This document shows, one piece after another, positions 8,132-17,261 of a DNA stretch of 45,490 bases. The position numbers and the translations under genes were made by a program. The stretch lies in contig MPMZ01000020.1 in NCBI GenBank assembly GCA_002238765.1, forward strand, positions 1-45,490, in the 5' to 3' direction. The stretch comes from Nitrospira sp. bin75. GTDB taxonomy: Bacteria; Nitrospirota; Nitrospiria; Nitrospirales; UBA8639. How positions within the stretch are numbered: position 1 is the stretch's first letter; each line of letters begins with the position of its first letter. Below the pieces are notes generated by a model that searched no databases, was not told the DNA's origin, and was given only the letters and a program-made list of their open reading frames with translations.

Positions 8132-8953
8132 ATGAGAAGCATGACGAATGCCGCCAGGCTATGCGTGGCCATCGGCTGGTTGGCCTTCACCGGGCTGACC
8201 GGATGCGCAACCACGGAGCCCGCCGATCCCGGGGTATCGGATCACGATCCGTTCGAGTCGGTCAATCGACAAATTTACCGGGTCAATGATGTTGCCGATC
8301 GCAAGATTGCCAAACCGGCGACCGAGGCCTACGTCTCGTACACGCCACGGCCCGTCCGGAACAGCATCTCCAGTTTCTTCGCTAACGTGGCGTACCCCAA
8401 CGTCATCCTGAATGATCTTCTTCAGGGAAAGTGGGCCCAGGGACTCGAGGACATGGGCCGGTTTCTCGTGAACACGACGTTCGGATTCCTGGGAATTTGG
8501 GACATGGCCACGCCTCTTGGGCTCGAAGCCCACGATGAAGACTTCGGGCAAACCTTGGGAGCGTGGGGGATGGACGAGAGTTCCTATCTGATGCTGCCGT
8601 TCATCGGACCCAGCACCGTGCGAGACGCTCCGAATTTAGGCGTCACGACCGTCACCAACATCCTGTTCTATGTGCCCAATCCGTACGTGATACCCGTCGC
8701 CCTCCTGGGCTTTATCGACTATCGGGCGGGAGTGGACGAGGCCGTCACGTTTCGAGACGAAACCGCAATTGAACCGTATCTCTTTACAAGAGAAGCGTAT
8801 CTGCAGCACCGGAAATTCCTGATCTACGACGGCGATCCTCCGGTTGACGACGACTTGTACCTGGACGATCCCTTTGACGCTCTCGACGCAGAAGAAGAAT
8901 CCTCTCAAGAAGAGACCGGCAAACCCCGGGAATCCACCGACCGGAATGATTGA
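8132..8953 (+). CDS. mlaA: MlaA (VacJ) outer-membrane lipoprotein
   Basis: A 273-residue MlaA family protein (PF04333), which removes phospholipid from the outer leaflet of the outer membrane. There is a lipoprotein signal with lipobox LTGC (Cys near residue 25). Family hallmarks follow: DPFESVNRQIYRVND, the segment RPVRNSISSFFANVAYPNVI, LEDMGRFLVNTTFGFLGIWD and LGAWGMDESSYLMLPFIGPS. The C-terminal ~35 residues are a highly acidic tail (DDDLYLDDPFDALDAEEE). ATG 8132 follows a TTG in frame at 8129; GGTGG just upstream could serve as a ribosome site. It is in tandem with the MlaC/HpnM-like gene. Confidence 0.92.
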   Translation: MRSMTNAARLCVAIGWLAFTGLTGCATTEPADPGVSDHDPFESVNRQIYRVNDVADRKIAKPATEAYVSYTPRPVRNSISSFFANVAYPNVILNDLLQGKWAQGLEDMGRFLVNTTFGFLGIWDMATPLGLEAHDEDFGQTLGAWGMDESSYLMLPFIGPSTVRDAPNLGVTTVTNILFYVPNPYVIPVALLGFIDYRAGVDEAVTFRDETAIEPYLFTREAYLQHRKFLIYDGDPPVDDDLYLDDPFDALDAEEESSQEETGKPRESTDRND

Positions 8954-9217
8954 AACCTTCCTTCTTCCAAAACGGATGCCCTTGCAGACTGATCCCCCTC
9001 CCGACTTGAGGTCGTACGCCAACGGAAAGACTGACAGGTGATGACTGTCTCAGTACACTTTGGCACACCATTCCTTGTGTTTTCCTGATTGTAAGATCAA
9101 GCTGGCCTGACGAACACGCGAGCGAGAAGCCGACGATGACCCGAGAGCAGGATATGATCCGCACCAAGGCTCGAACCGGCCAAGCCATTCGGCCACGAAC
9201 GCCGAACTTGTAAGATC

Positions 9218-11434
9218 ATGGGGTATTCGCCAGACAGCGTCAATCGGTTCCGGGAGCTTGCGTCCGAGCTTCGCGCGGACATCCTGTCCGAGAGGGCTAT
9301 TCCGGCTCTGTCAGCCGGATTCACCTCCGGTTTGGGTCTGCTCGTTGCCCAGGTTGCCTTCGGGACCTTCATCTTCTCCGGACCGCTGGCTCCCTATTCT
9401 TCCCAAGGCGTCGGTCTGGTGCTGTTCGGAAACTTCGCCGCCTGTCTGGTCATCGCCATCCTGGGCGGCTATCGTGGGGCGATTTCAGGGCTGTCGCCCG
9501 CACTGGTCATCGTGATGGCGCTCATCGGATCTACAATGGACGCCGAAGGCGACGCGTTGTTCGTCACCACGGCGGGAACATTAATAATCAGCGCGACCGC
9601 AGCAGGCGCGTGCTGCCTCATGATCGGGCATTTTCGACTCGCCAACATGGTGCGCTTCATTCCCTATCCGGTGGCGGGTGGCTTCGTGGCCGGAATCGGG
9701 GGAGCCGTGTGTCTGGCGGCCATGTCCCTGATGGGGGCCGATCCGGACTGGCAGGCGATTCCGGCGCTTCTGGAACCTTCTATTCTGTGGATATGGTTCC
9801 CGGGCGCGCTGTATGGAAGCGCCCTGTATTTCGCAATGAAGCGCTGGGGCAATGCGCTGATCTTACCGATAAGCGTCGCGCTCGCCGTTGGCGCATACCA
9901 CCTCGTCCTCGCCGCCCTCGACATCTCGATCGACACGGCGAAAGCGGCAGGCCTGCTATTCACAAGCACGGCGGACGGAAGTCTGTGGCCAACCTTGGGC
10001 CCCACCGATCTGGTGCACGTGGATTGGGCCGTCATGGCCATGCAGATCCCTAACATGCTGACGCTGATACTGGTCTCACTCATCTATGTGAGCATGAATC
10101 TCGCCGGCCTCGAAGTGGCCGCGAATCAGGAATTGGACTGGAACCGGGAGTTCTGGGCAACGGGGTTCGCGAGTGTGGTCGCCGGTCTGGGCGGCGGCAC
10201 GGCAGCAAGCATGATCGTTCCCGCCTCGCTACGCAGCAAGTTGTTAGGGGCCGCCACTCGTCTGACCGGCATTGTCGCCGCTCTCGTCATCGGTGGCACA
10301 TTGTTTCTGGGCGATGGAGTGCTGGAACTGATCCCGGTACCGCTTGTAGGAGGAATTTTGTTCTTTGCCGGTCTCGCGATGATGGACGAAGGGCTTATGA
10401 GAAGCCGCACACGGCTCCCCTGGTCGGAGTACGGCATCATTGTGCTGATCTTCGTCGTCATCATCGCCTTCGGGCTGTTCGAGGGAGTGGGGACCGGGAT
10501 GCTGGCCACGCTCGTGTTCTTCGCCGTCCGCCTCAGCCGCGTGAATCCGATCGACGCTCAATTCACCACGCGCGAACGCCAGAGCAACAAGACCCGTTCC
10601 GTACCCGAACGAGCCATTCTGCTGAAGAACGGCGAACAGGTGCGCGTCTACCGGCTGCACGGCTACATTTTCTTCGGCAGCGTCTGCCCCCTGGTCGATC
10701 ATCTCAGACAATCCATGAGCGGCGCTTCGCGTCCCGCTTGTCTGATGCTGGACTTCGCCGGCGTGTCCGGCTTCGACTTCTCGGCCGTAAACGTGCTGGG
10801 GCGGTTCCTGCAGACGGCGAACGCAGCCGGAGTACAAGTCGTTCTGAGCGCAGTGTCGGACCAGATGAGCAACGGGTTGAAACGCAACATTCCGCCGTCC
10901 GTATTCGCCAAGTTGCAACTGGAACCGGACGAGGACCGGGCCCTTGAGCTGTGTGAAGACGTCATCATCGCGGCATGGAAGGCGGACCTCAACACGGCAG
11001 ACCACCAGCGCGCTTTGCTCCTGTCGCACACCGCCGATGACCTCGAACGCCACCTGGAACGGCAGATTCGTTTCGAGGACCTGATGGAAGAACTGGGAAG
11101 CCGGCTGAAGCCCCGCCGGTACTCCACCGGCGAAACCCTCGCAGGACCGGACGCGCAAAACGAAGGGCTGCAACTGTTGATTGCGGGACGGGCTTCCGCC
11201 TTCGATTCCGCCGGCACGCGTCTCTATCAGTACAGTCCCGGCGACGCGATCTGGCCGGCCGACCCCTTGGACGAGAAGGCGAACTCGGTGATTGCAGACC
11301 AACCCTGCCGAACCATGGTACTGACGCCGGCCGTCCGGCGCCGGCTGGACGAACACGAAGAGCGGCTTGCTCTCAAGCTGTATCGATACCTGCTCACCGA
11401 GCGTTTCCGGACAGAACCGGCGTCCGGCCCCTGA
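9218..11434 (+). CDS. SulP family anion transporter with STAS and cNMP-binding-like domains
   Basis: A 738-residue inner-membrane transporter. Residues ~25-430 are the SulP transmembrane domain with many hydrophobic helices (for example FIPYPVAGGFVAGIGGAVCL and VPLVGGILFFAGLAMMDEG). Residues ~460-585 are a STAS domain with the typical LMLDFAGVSGFDFSAVNVL strand and serine loop. Residues ~605-735 resemble a cyclic-nucleotide-binding beta roll (LKPRRYSTGETL, LQLLIAGRAS, YSPGDAIW), but the usual glutamate and arginine of the phosphate cassette are not apparent. Substrate could be sulfate, bicarbonate or another anion; the sequence does not decide. It converges on the HpnN gene with 27 bases between them. 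Confidence 0.88.
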   Translation: MGYSPDSVNRFRELASELRADILSERAIPALSAGFTSGLGLLVAQVAFGTFIFSGPLAPYSSQGVGLVLFGNFAACLVIAILGGYRGAISGLSPALVIVMALIGSTMDAEGDALFVTTAGTLIISATAAGACCLMIGHFRLANMVRFIPYPVAGGFVAGIGGAVCLAAMSLMGADPDWQAIPALLEPSILWIWFPGALYGSALYFAMKRWGNALILPISVALAVGAYHLVLAALDISIDTAKAAGLLFTSTADGSLWPTLGPTDLVHVDWAVMAMQIPNMLTLILVSLIYVSMNLAGLEVAANQELDWNREFWATGFASVVAGLGGGTAASMIVPASLRSKLLGAATRLTGIVAALVIGGTLFLGDGVLELIPVPLVGGILFFAGLAMMDEGLMRSRTRLPWSEYGIIVLIFVVIIAFGLFEGVGTGMLATLVFFAVRLSRVNPIDAQFTTRERQSNKTRSVPERAILLKNGEQVRVYRLHGYIFFGSVCPLVDHLRQSMSGASRPACLMLDFAGVSGFDFSAVNVLGRFLQTANAAGVQVVLSAVSDQMSNGLKRNIPPSVFAKLQLEPDEDRALELCEDVIIAAWKADLNTADHQRALLLSHTADDLERHLERQIRFEDLMEELGSRLKPRRYSTGETLAGPDAQNEGLQLLIAGRASAFDSAGTRLYQYSPGDAIWPADPLDEKANSVIADQPCRTMVLTPAVRRRLDEHEERLALKLYRYLLTERFRTEPASGP

Positions 11435-11461
11435 CAGCCAGATTCCGGCAGATGGAACACA

Positions 11462-14122
11462 TTAGCGGTCGGGGTCCATACCCCTCTGCTCCCATTCGGC
11501 CAGAAGCGCGGGGACAATTACCAAGGCGCAGACCAGGGCCATGATCAACACCACCACCAGCAAGTTACCAAGGCTGGCCATGCCCGGGTGAGACGAAAAC
11601 CCGAGTGCTCCAAAGGAAGCCATGGTGGTCAGGGCACTGAACAGCACGGCTTGGGACGTACTGCTCCGCAAGACCTCGACCATGGAGTGTGAATCAGCTT
11701 CCCGTCTTCGCAGGATCAGATAAATGCCGAACGCAATTCCCAGGCCAAGCACCAAGGGTAAGGCAATCACGTTTGCGAGATTCAGGGGAATGCCCAACGC
11801 CAGACACGTCGCCACCGTCAACAACAGCGTCAGGACCAGCGGCAACAGGACGAAGAGCGTTTCACCCGGGCGTCGAAGCACCACGAGCAGCAACAAGGCG
11901 GATAGCAGGATAGCCAATAGGGTCGCTTGAATACAGGCGTCGACAATCGTGTGCCCGGCTTCCAGGATGCTCACGGGCGAACCGATCGCCCCCGGCGCTT
12001 TTTGCTGCACGCTCGACACGAACCGCCGGAGTGCCTGGTTTTCTTCGACGTTTTCAGCGGGAAAAACCTCAACCCTGGTCCGGCCGTCTTGAGCAGTATA
12101 ATGACTGATCAGGCTTTCAGGTAACGTCTCCAGCGTGATTTCATCCGGGGACAGCAACTTTCGCAAGCGATCAAGCCACTGCGGCAAGTCTCCTATCAGC
12201 CGCACGCGGAGGTCATGGACGAAACGGGTCGATCCTTGAGACTCGTGCAACAGGTCATCAATGGCTTGCATGAGGTTTTTCAGATTCTTGTCGAGATCAC
12301 CCTGCCGGTTTCGCGCTTCATGCGCGCCGAGGGCGGAGCGAAAGTCTTTCAGGGCCTGAAACTCTTCCTCAACGCTGAAAGGCTCGACAACCGCCCGGGG
12401 GATGAGAACAGGCTCCAGCACCAACGCCATTTCGTCGATCATGGCCAATTTTTCTTCCTGGTCGCCGGGCACGAAACTCGACAGCGTGAGGACCTGATCG
12501 ACTTCAGGCACCGACCGAAGACTCTCCGCCAAGGCATCCGCGGCAGGCAGATTGTCGGCCAACACCTGAATGACGTAGGGAGAGGTGTCCGGGTCCGCGA
12601 GTAATTCCTGAAAGGTGGAGACGCTTTCAGTCGAAGGGTCCCGAAGGTGTAAGGCATTAAAATCGAATTTCAACCGTGGCGCCACCACGACTGAGACCAA
12701 CACCACGGGGACGAGCACCCCGAGAATCACCCGCCGGTACCGGACAATCGCGCCCGGGGCCGGATTTTCCCCGGAACGGGCTTCCGTCGCGTTCGTGGGA
12801 CGCGCCACGCGGGATCGGGAAAGCGGGAACACGGTCAGCAGTGCCGGGAAGAACGTGAGGTTCGCAAAGAGGGCGATACACATGCCGACCCCGGCGATGA
12901 GCCCCATTTCCGCGAATCCCCGGTATGCCGTGGGCAGAAAGGAAAAGAAGCTCAGGGCTGCGGCCACCGCCGCCAGCGACAACGCCCCGCCAACCCCGTT
13001 GACCGCACGCCGCAAGGCGGCCTCGTGATCGCCGACCCGGGAAAACTCTTCACGATACCGCAGGCCGAACTGGATCCCGAAATCCACGCCGAGCCCGATG
13101 AACAACACCGGCACGGATGCGGAGATAAAGTTCAGCGAGCCGACGGCCACTACCACGAAGACGGCCGTCCACAGTAAGCCCACCACCAGCGTACACAGCA
13201 TCGCCCCCACGAGCCGCAGGGAGCGAAACCCCGCCAGCAATACGAATGACACCAGGACCAACGAAAGCCCCCCGGCCAACTCGACGCCCCGGACAACCGT
13301 CTCCCGCTCTTCCGCTTCGATCGGGATGGGACCCGTCAGCCGGATTCGAACACCGGACCGCTCTTCAAACTCTGCACCGTGCCGGCGAAGGAATTCCAGC
13401 GGACCCTCGGCTGCTTCCAGGCTCGAATAGTCCAGCCTTGCTTTCACGAGCAGAAACCCGCGCGACGGATCGCTTTTGCCCGTGACGTCTTCGAGCATGG
13501 TCTGTTTCCAGGACGAGGTTGGCGGCTGCCCGAGCCGTTGAGCGTCGATCGCCTCGCTCAACAGGGCGAAGGCGTCGGCAAGGACCTTCTGCTGCTCGGG
13601 TGTGGGGTCTTCTTCCAACGCCAGGGTGAGGATGGAAAAGAATCCGCGCAGACTGGGATCCTGCGCGACCGTCCCCAGGAACGGGGACCATTCGGCCAGC
13701 CGTTCATCCAATCGCCAGAGTTCATCGACGTCGAAATACAGCAGTCCGTATTGATCGAAAAACTCATCCTGCTGGGGTTGATACACCGATGCAAATAACG
13801 AAGGATGCCGCTCCAGAAGCGTTGCCAATTCGTGAACCGCGTCGCGCCTGTCCTCGGCGGAACCCTGATCCACGACGACCAGGATCAAGTCGTCGAGTTG
13901 CGGAAACGCGGCGTAGAAGTCGACTTGCAGCTTTCTGAAATGAAGATCCGGGTCCAATAAATGAACCGGGTCCGTGTCGAGTGCCAGGTTCTTGGCGACA
14001 TACACCGCGGACAGGCCCGTGGCGACGAAACCTCCGATCACGATCCAAACAGCCGCTCGCCGGCAGTGATCCACCAACCCAACCAGAAAGGCCTGGTAGC
14101 CGCGCCCTATCCGGTCAAGCAT
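11462..14122 (-). CDS. hpnN: HpnN-type RND transporter (hopanoid/lipid exporter)
   Basis: An 886-residue RND/MMPL superfamily protein with two related halves, each with one N-terminal helix, a periplasmic domain and five clustered helices. The first half opens with a long helix and LALDTDPVHLLDPDLHFRKL, characteristic of the HpnN group, and has the helix cluster LVGAMLCTLVVGLLWTAVFV to LIAGVGMCIALFANLTFFPA. The second half ends in LGNLLVVVLIMALVCALVIV. HpnN moves hopanoids toward the outer membrane. Length fits the family. The HpnM/MlaC-like and MlaA genes nearby support a lipid-trafficking role, though a SulP gene separates them. MITE copy 3 lies directly upstream of the start codon and could affect its promoter. 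Confidence 0.85.
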   Translation of the reverse strand: MLDRIGRGYQAFLVGLVDHCRRAAVWIVIGGFVATGLSAVYVAKNLALDTDPVHLLDPDLHFRKLQVDFYAAFPQLDDLILVVVDQGSAEDRRDAVHELATLLERHPSLFASVYQPQQDEFFDQYGLLYFDVDELWRLDERLAEWSPFLGTVAQDPSLRGFFSILTLALEEDPTPEQQKVLADAFALLSEAIDAQRLGQPPTSSWKQTMLEDVTGKSDPSRGFLLVKARLDYSSLEAAEGPLEFLRRHGAEFEERSGVRIRLTGPIPIEAEERETVVRGVELAGGLSLVLVSFVLLAGFRSLRLVGAMLCTLVVGLLWTAVFVVVAVGSLNFISASVPVLFIGLGVDFGIQFGLRYREEFSRVGDHEAALRRAVNGVGGALSLAAVAAALSFFSFLPTAYRGFAEMGLIAGVGMCIALFANLTFFPALLTVFPLSRSRVARPTNATEARSGENPAPGAIVRYRRVILGVLVPVVLVSVVVAPRLKFDFNALHLRDPSTESVSTFQELLADPDTSPYVIQVLADNLPAADALAESLRSVPEVDQVLTLSSFVPGDQEEKLAMIDEMALVLEPVLIPRAVVEPFSVEEEFQALKDFRSALGAHEARNRQGDLDKNLKNLMQAIDDLLHESQGSTRFVHDLRVRLIGDLPQWLDRLRKLLSPDEITLETLPESLISHYTAQDGRTRVEVFPAENVEENQALRRFVSSVQQKAPGAIGSPVSILEAGHTIVDACIQATLLAILLSALLLLVVLRRPGETLFVLLPLVLTLLLTVATCLALGIPLNLANVIALPLVLGLGIAFGIYLILRRREADSHSMVEVLRSSTSQAVLFSALTTMASFGALGFSSHPGMASLGNLLVVVLIMALVCALVIVPALLAEWEQRGMDPDR

Positions 14123-14136
14123 GGCGGCTCAACTTC

Positions 14137-14379
14137 TGCAAATGTTTATTCATTCGTTGACCATTTTCGTCTTTTTCTTCCCCTCCTTTGTAAGGACGGG
14201 AACTTTTTCCGAAGAGGGAAAAGTCGGGAGGTAGAGGCTATGCCTAAGATGACGAACCCCATGGCTGTATGGATGATGGGCTCTACCCCACCTATCCTTC
14301 CCTTACAAAGGGGAGGGGAAGAACTCGATCGGTCACACTCAGGCTAACCATTCCGTCAACGAATTACTGAACATTTACA
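14137..14379 (-). mobile_element. MITE-like element, copy 3 (diverged, inverted)
   Basis: A 243-bp relative of the elements at 5134 and 16867 in opposite orientation. Its terminal repeats read TGCAAATGTTTATTCATTCG on the left and, inward from the right, TGTAAATGTTCAGTAATTCG. The internal marker GGTGGGGTAGAGCC appears on the minus strand near 14278-14292. No clean target duplication is visible (ACTTC against AGAAT), consistent with age or rearrangement. It fills the gap between the HpnN start and the copper ATPase stop codon. Confidence 0.65.
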
Positions 14380-14406
14380 AGAATGTCAATGAATCCAAGT
14401 GAACCG

Positions 14407-16782
14407 CTACAACCTCAATCGTCTGAGCCGTAACGCATTGGCAATGACCGACACCGAACTGAACGTCATGGCGACGCTGGCGATGATGGGGCTCAGGAGA
14501 AGCCCCAGGAAAGGATAGAGGACGCCCGCGGCAATGGGCACCCCCAGAGAATTATAGCCAAACGCGAAAAAGAGATTTTGCCGGATATTCTTCATCATGG
14601 CTTTGCTTAAGGTCCGGGTACGGGCCACGCCTCGAAGATCGCCTTTCACCAGGGTAATGCCCGCGCTTTCCATCGCCACGTCGGTGCCCGTTCCCATGGC
14701 AATGCCGACGTCGGCTGCGGCCAGCGCCGGAGCATCATTGATGCCGTCTCCGGCCATGGCCACCACGTGGCCCTTCTTTTGGAATTGTTTCACGATCTGG
14801 TGTTTCTGTTCGGGAAGAACCTCGGCCTGAACGTGTTGCAACCCCAGTTGTCGACCAACGACTGCGGCGGTCTGTCGATGATCACCCGTGACCATGACGA
14901 TTTCGAGTCCTTCACGTTTCAGAGAATCAACCGCTTCGACCGTGGTGGCCTTGACCGGATCGATTACCCCGATGAGACCGGCCGGCTGCGCGTCAACCGC
15001 CACCAGCACCACAGTTTGCCCTTCTTTCCGCAACGCGTCGCTTTGTGCATTGATCTCCGTTAATTTCTGCGAAGGCACACCCATGTCCCGTTCGAGAAAT
15101 TGTCGATTGCCCAACGCCACGACCTTCCCGTCCACCTGACCTTCAACGCCTTCACCTGTTTGCGTACGAAATTCTTCGACCTCACTGAAGGGAAGCCCTC
15201 GCTCCCTTGCACCGGAAACGATCGCTGCGGCCAAGGGATGTTCGCTGACGCGCTCGACGCTGGCTGCCAATTGGAGCAAATCCGCTTCACTGAATCCCGA
15301 TGCGGGAACGACCGATCGCAAGACGGGTTTCCCCTCCGTTAACGTACCGGTCTTATCCACCACCAGCATCGTCACCTTTTCCAATCGTTCAAGCGCTTCG
15401 GCATTTTTAATGAGCACGCCCGCCGCGGCTCCCCGTCCCATGCCGACCATGATGGACATGGGGGTGGCCAACCCGAGAGCACACGGGCAGGCTATAATCA
15501 GCACGGCCACGGCGTTCACCAGCGCATAGACCAGGCGAGGCTCAGGTCCAATGCTCGCCCACACCCCAAACGTCATGGCCGCAGACAACACGACAATCGG
15601 GACAAAATACCCGGCCACGGCGTCGGCCACCCGCTGAATAGGGGCACGACTGCGTTGAGCCTCGCTTACCATCCTGACGATCTGCGCCAGCAGGGTTTCC
15701 TGGCCGACGCGTTTGGCTTCCATCAACACGGTGCCGGTTCCATTCAGGGTGCCCCCTGTCACCCAATCCCCTGTCCGTTTTTCAACCGGAATGGCTTCGC
15801 CCGTAACCATGGATTCATCCATCGAGGTTGAGCCTTCCAGCACCTCGCCATCTACCGGGACTTTTTCCCCCGGACGAACACGGAGACGCTGACCGGCTGC
15901 GACCCGTTCCAAGGGGATCTCCTCTTCCTGGTTGTCGTTCCGCACGATCCGTGCGGTTTTCGGTGCCAACCCGAGAAGGGCTTTGAGCGCACCCGTGGCT
16001 CGACGCCGAGCCCGGAGTTCCAAAACCTGGCCCAAAGCCACCAGGACGATAATCACGGCTGCGGCTTCAAAATACACGGGCACGTCACCGGCCGAGGTCC
16101 GGAAGGCTTCCGGAAACCGGCCGGGCAGAATCGTGGCCAAGACGCTCGAGAGATAGGCCGCTCCCGTGCCCATGGCAATGAGGGTAAACATGTTGAGACG
16201 GCGGGTCACGATGGAGGCCCACCCGCGCTCAAAAAACGGTAACCCCACCCAACCCACCACGGGTGTGGCCAGGACGAACTGCAACCAATTCGACCATCGA
16301 GGAGAAAGGACGTCCTGCAAGGGTTGGCCGGGAATCATCTCGGCCATGGCCAACACCAACACGGGCAACGCCAAGGCCAACCCGATCCAAAACCGGCGGG
16401 TCATGTCCGCCAGCTCGGGATTGGCCTCTTCTTCCACCGTGACCGTTCGTGGCTCGAGCGCCATGCCACAGGACGGGCAGGCTGCGGGTTTCTCCGAGAC
16501 CACGTCGGGACACATCGGGCAGATATAGTCGGTCCCCGGCTTGGCCGGCTCCTCTTCCATGGACTGGGTGTACTTGCCGCTCAGATACCCGTCAGGATCG
16601 CCGCGAAACCGTTCCTCACACCGGGGACTGCAAAAATAGTACGTCGTGCCGGCATGTTCGTACGTGCCCGCGGCGGACAACGGATCCACCGTCATGCCGC
16701 ACACCGGGTCTTTGGCCATGGGCACACTGGCCATCATGAGTTCGCGGCGTTTCGGTTTGGGGCGAGATGGGTCGGATAACAT
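14407..16782 (-). CDS. copA: Cu+-translocating P1B-type ATPase with YHS and metal-binding domains
   Basis: About 791 residues. The N-terminus has a YHS domain ([10 protein letters not shown], then CSPRC) followed by a heavy-metal-binding zinc-ribbon-like domain ([23 protein letters not shown]) in place of the usual CxxC ferredoxin-like domain. The core has all P-type ATPase hallmarks: [19 protein letters not shown] in the transport helix, DKTGTLTEG (phosphorylated Asp), HPLAAAIV and [10 protein letters not shown]. The C-terminal [13 protein letters not shown] and [17 protein letters not shown] match Cu+ exporters of group P1B-1. ATG 16782 is preferred over an upstream TTG (16818) because GAAGGG lies properly before it. 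The gene sits between two inverted MITE copies. Confidence 0.93.
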   Translation of the reverse strand: MLSDPSRPKPKRRELMMASVPMAKDPVCGMTVDPLSAAGTYEHAGTTYYFCSPRCEERFRGDPDGYLSGKYTQSMEEEPAKPGTDYICPMCPDVVSEKPAACPSCGMALEPRTVTVEEEANPELADMTRRFWIGLALALPVLVLAMAEMIPGQPLQDVLSPRWSNWLQFVLATPVVGWVGLPFFERGWASIVTRRLNMFTLIAMGTGAAYLSSVLATILPGRFPEAFRTSAGDVPVYFEAAAVIIVLVALGQVLELRARRRATGALKALLGLAPKTARIVRNDNQEEEIPLERVAAGQRLRVRPGEKVPVDGEVLEGSTSMDESMVTGEAIPVEKRTGDWVTGGTLNGTGTVLMEAKRVGQETLLAQIVRMVSEAQRSRAPIQRVADAVAGYFVPIVVLSAAMTFGVWASIGPEPRLVYALVNAVAVLIIACPCALGLATPMSIMVGMGRGAAAGVLIKNAEALERLEKVTMLVVDKTGTLTEGKPVLRSVVPASGFSEADLLQLAASVERVSEHPLAAAIVSGARERGLPFSEVEEFRTQTGEGVEGQVDGKVVALGNRQFLERDMGVPSQKLTEINAQSDALRKEGQTVVLVAVDAQPAGLIGVIDPVKATTVEAVDSLKREGLEIVMVTGDHRQTAAVVGRQLGLQHVQAEVLPEQKHQIVKQFQKKGHVVAMAGDGINDAPALAAADVGIAMGTGTDVAMESAGITLVKGDLRGVARTRTLSKAMMKNIRQNLFFAFGYNSLGVPIAAGVLYPFLGLLLSPIIASVAMTFSSVSVIANALRLRRLRL

Positions 16783-16866
16783 CGCGATTGGCCCTTCTGA
16801 ACCGATAGAAAGTCCCAAACAGGCTTATAGGAAGATCATACCGGTTCCCGATATATGTGTCATCCC

Positions 16867-17115
16867 TGTATGTGTTCAGTCATTCGTTGACAGAATGAGG
16901 AACTGCCCCCAAAGTGGGAACCAGAAAGAAGGGCTCTTTTTTCGCTCCCCTTTGTAAGGGGAGGCCAGGTGGGGTAGAGCCACGCGTCCATGGGGCATAG
17001 GGGTGCGCTGTTCCTGCCACATCTTCTACCTCCCCTTGCCCCTCCTTACAAAGGAGGGGAACTGAGGCACAGAAGGAGACAGCGGAAAGTGTCAATGAAT
17101 TAGTGAACATTTACA
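16867..17115 (+). mobile_element. MITE-like element, copy 2
   Basis: A 249-bp element almost identical to copy 1 apart from about 28 missing internal bases. The left end begins TGTATGTGTTCAGTCATTCG; the right end, read inward, begins TGTAAATGTTCACTAATTCA. The flanks ATCCC (16862-16866) and ATTCC (17116-17120) could be a 5-bp target duplication with one change. It lies 84 bp upstream of the copper ATPase start codon. Confidence 0.8.
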
Positions 17116-17176
17116 ATTCCCCGATCCCCGATTACAAACGTCGAGGACAGGCCATGATCGGGAACCAGCTTCTTCA

Positions 17177-17204
17177 GGTCGGATGACGCTACGCTCATCC
17201 GGCC
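17177..17204. repeat. REP-like hairpin
   Basis: A palindrome of the GGTCGGATGACGCT...CTCATCCGGCC type, matching the element at 4139-4164 with one arm change. It lies just past the 3' end of the cytochrome operon and may protect the transcript end. Confidence 0.6.
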
Positions 17205-17261
17205 TGCTTTTTCCGGGACCACGCCCGTAGGCGCCGAAGAAAGGGGGCTACCTCTCCTTGT

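Larger units (their letters stand above)
16783..17261. other. intergenic region with a MITE and a REP-like hairpin
   Basis: No gene is seen between the copper ATPase start and the decaheme cytochrome stop. The stretch holds the ATPase upstream region (16783-16866), MITE copy 2 (16867-17115) and a REP-like palindrome (17177-17204). The remaining bases show no signal I can name. Confidence 0.7.

Noticed and set aside
9136-9213. 25-codon open frame just before the SulP gene, a possible leader peptide
   Set aside because: The frame is short, composition is not distinctive and no regulatory codon run or attenuator is visible.
16880-17110. Open frame encoding a 76-residue peptide similar to that in MITE copy 1
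   Set aside because: It is inside MITE copy 2 and shares its sequence only because the repeat is shared.
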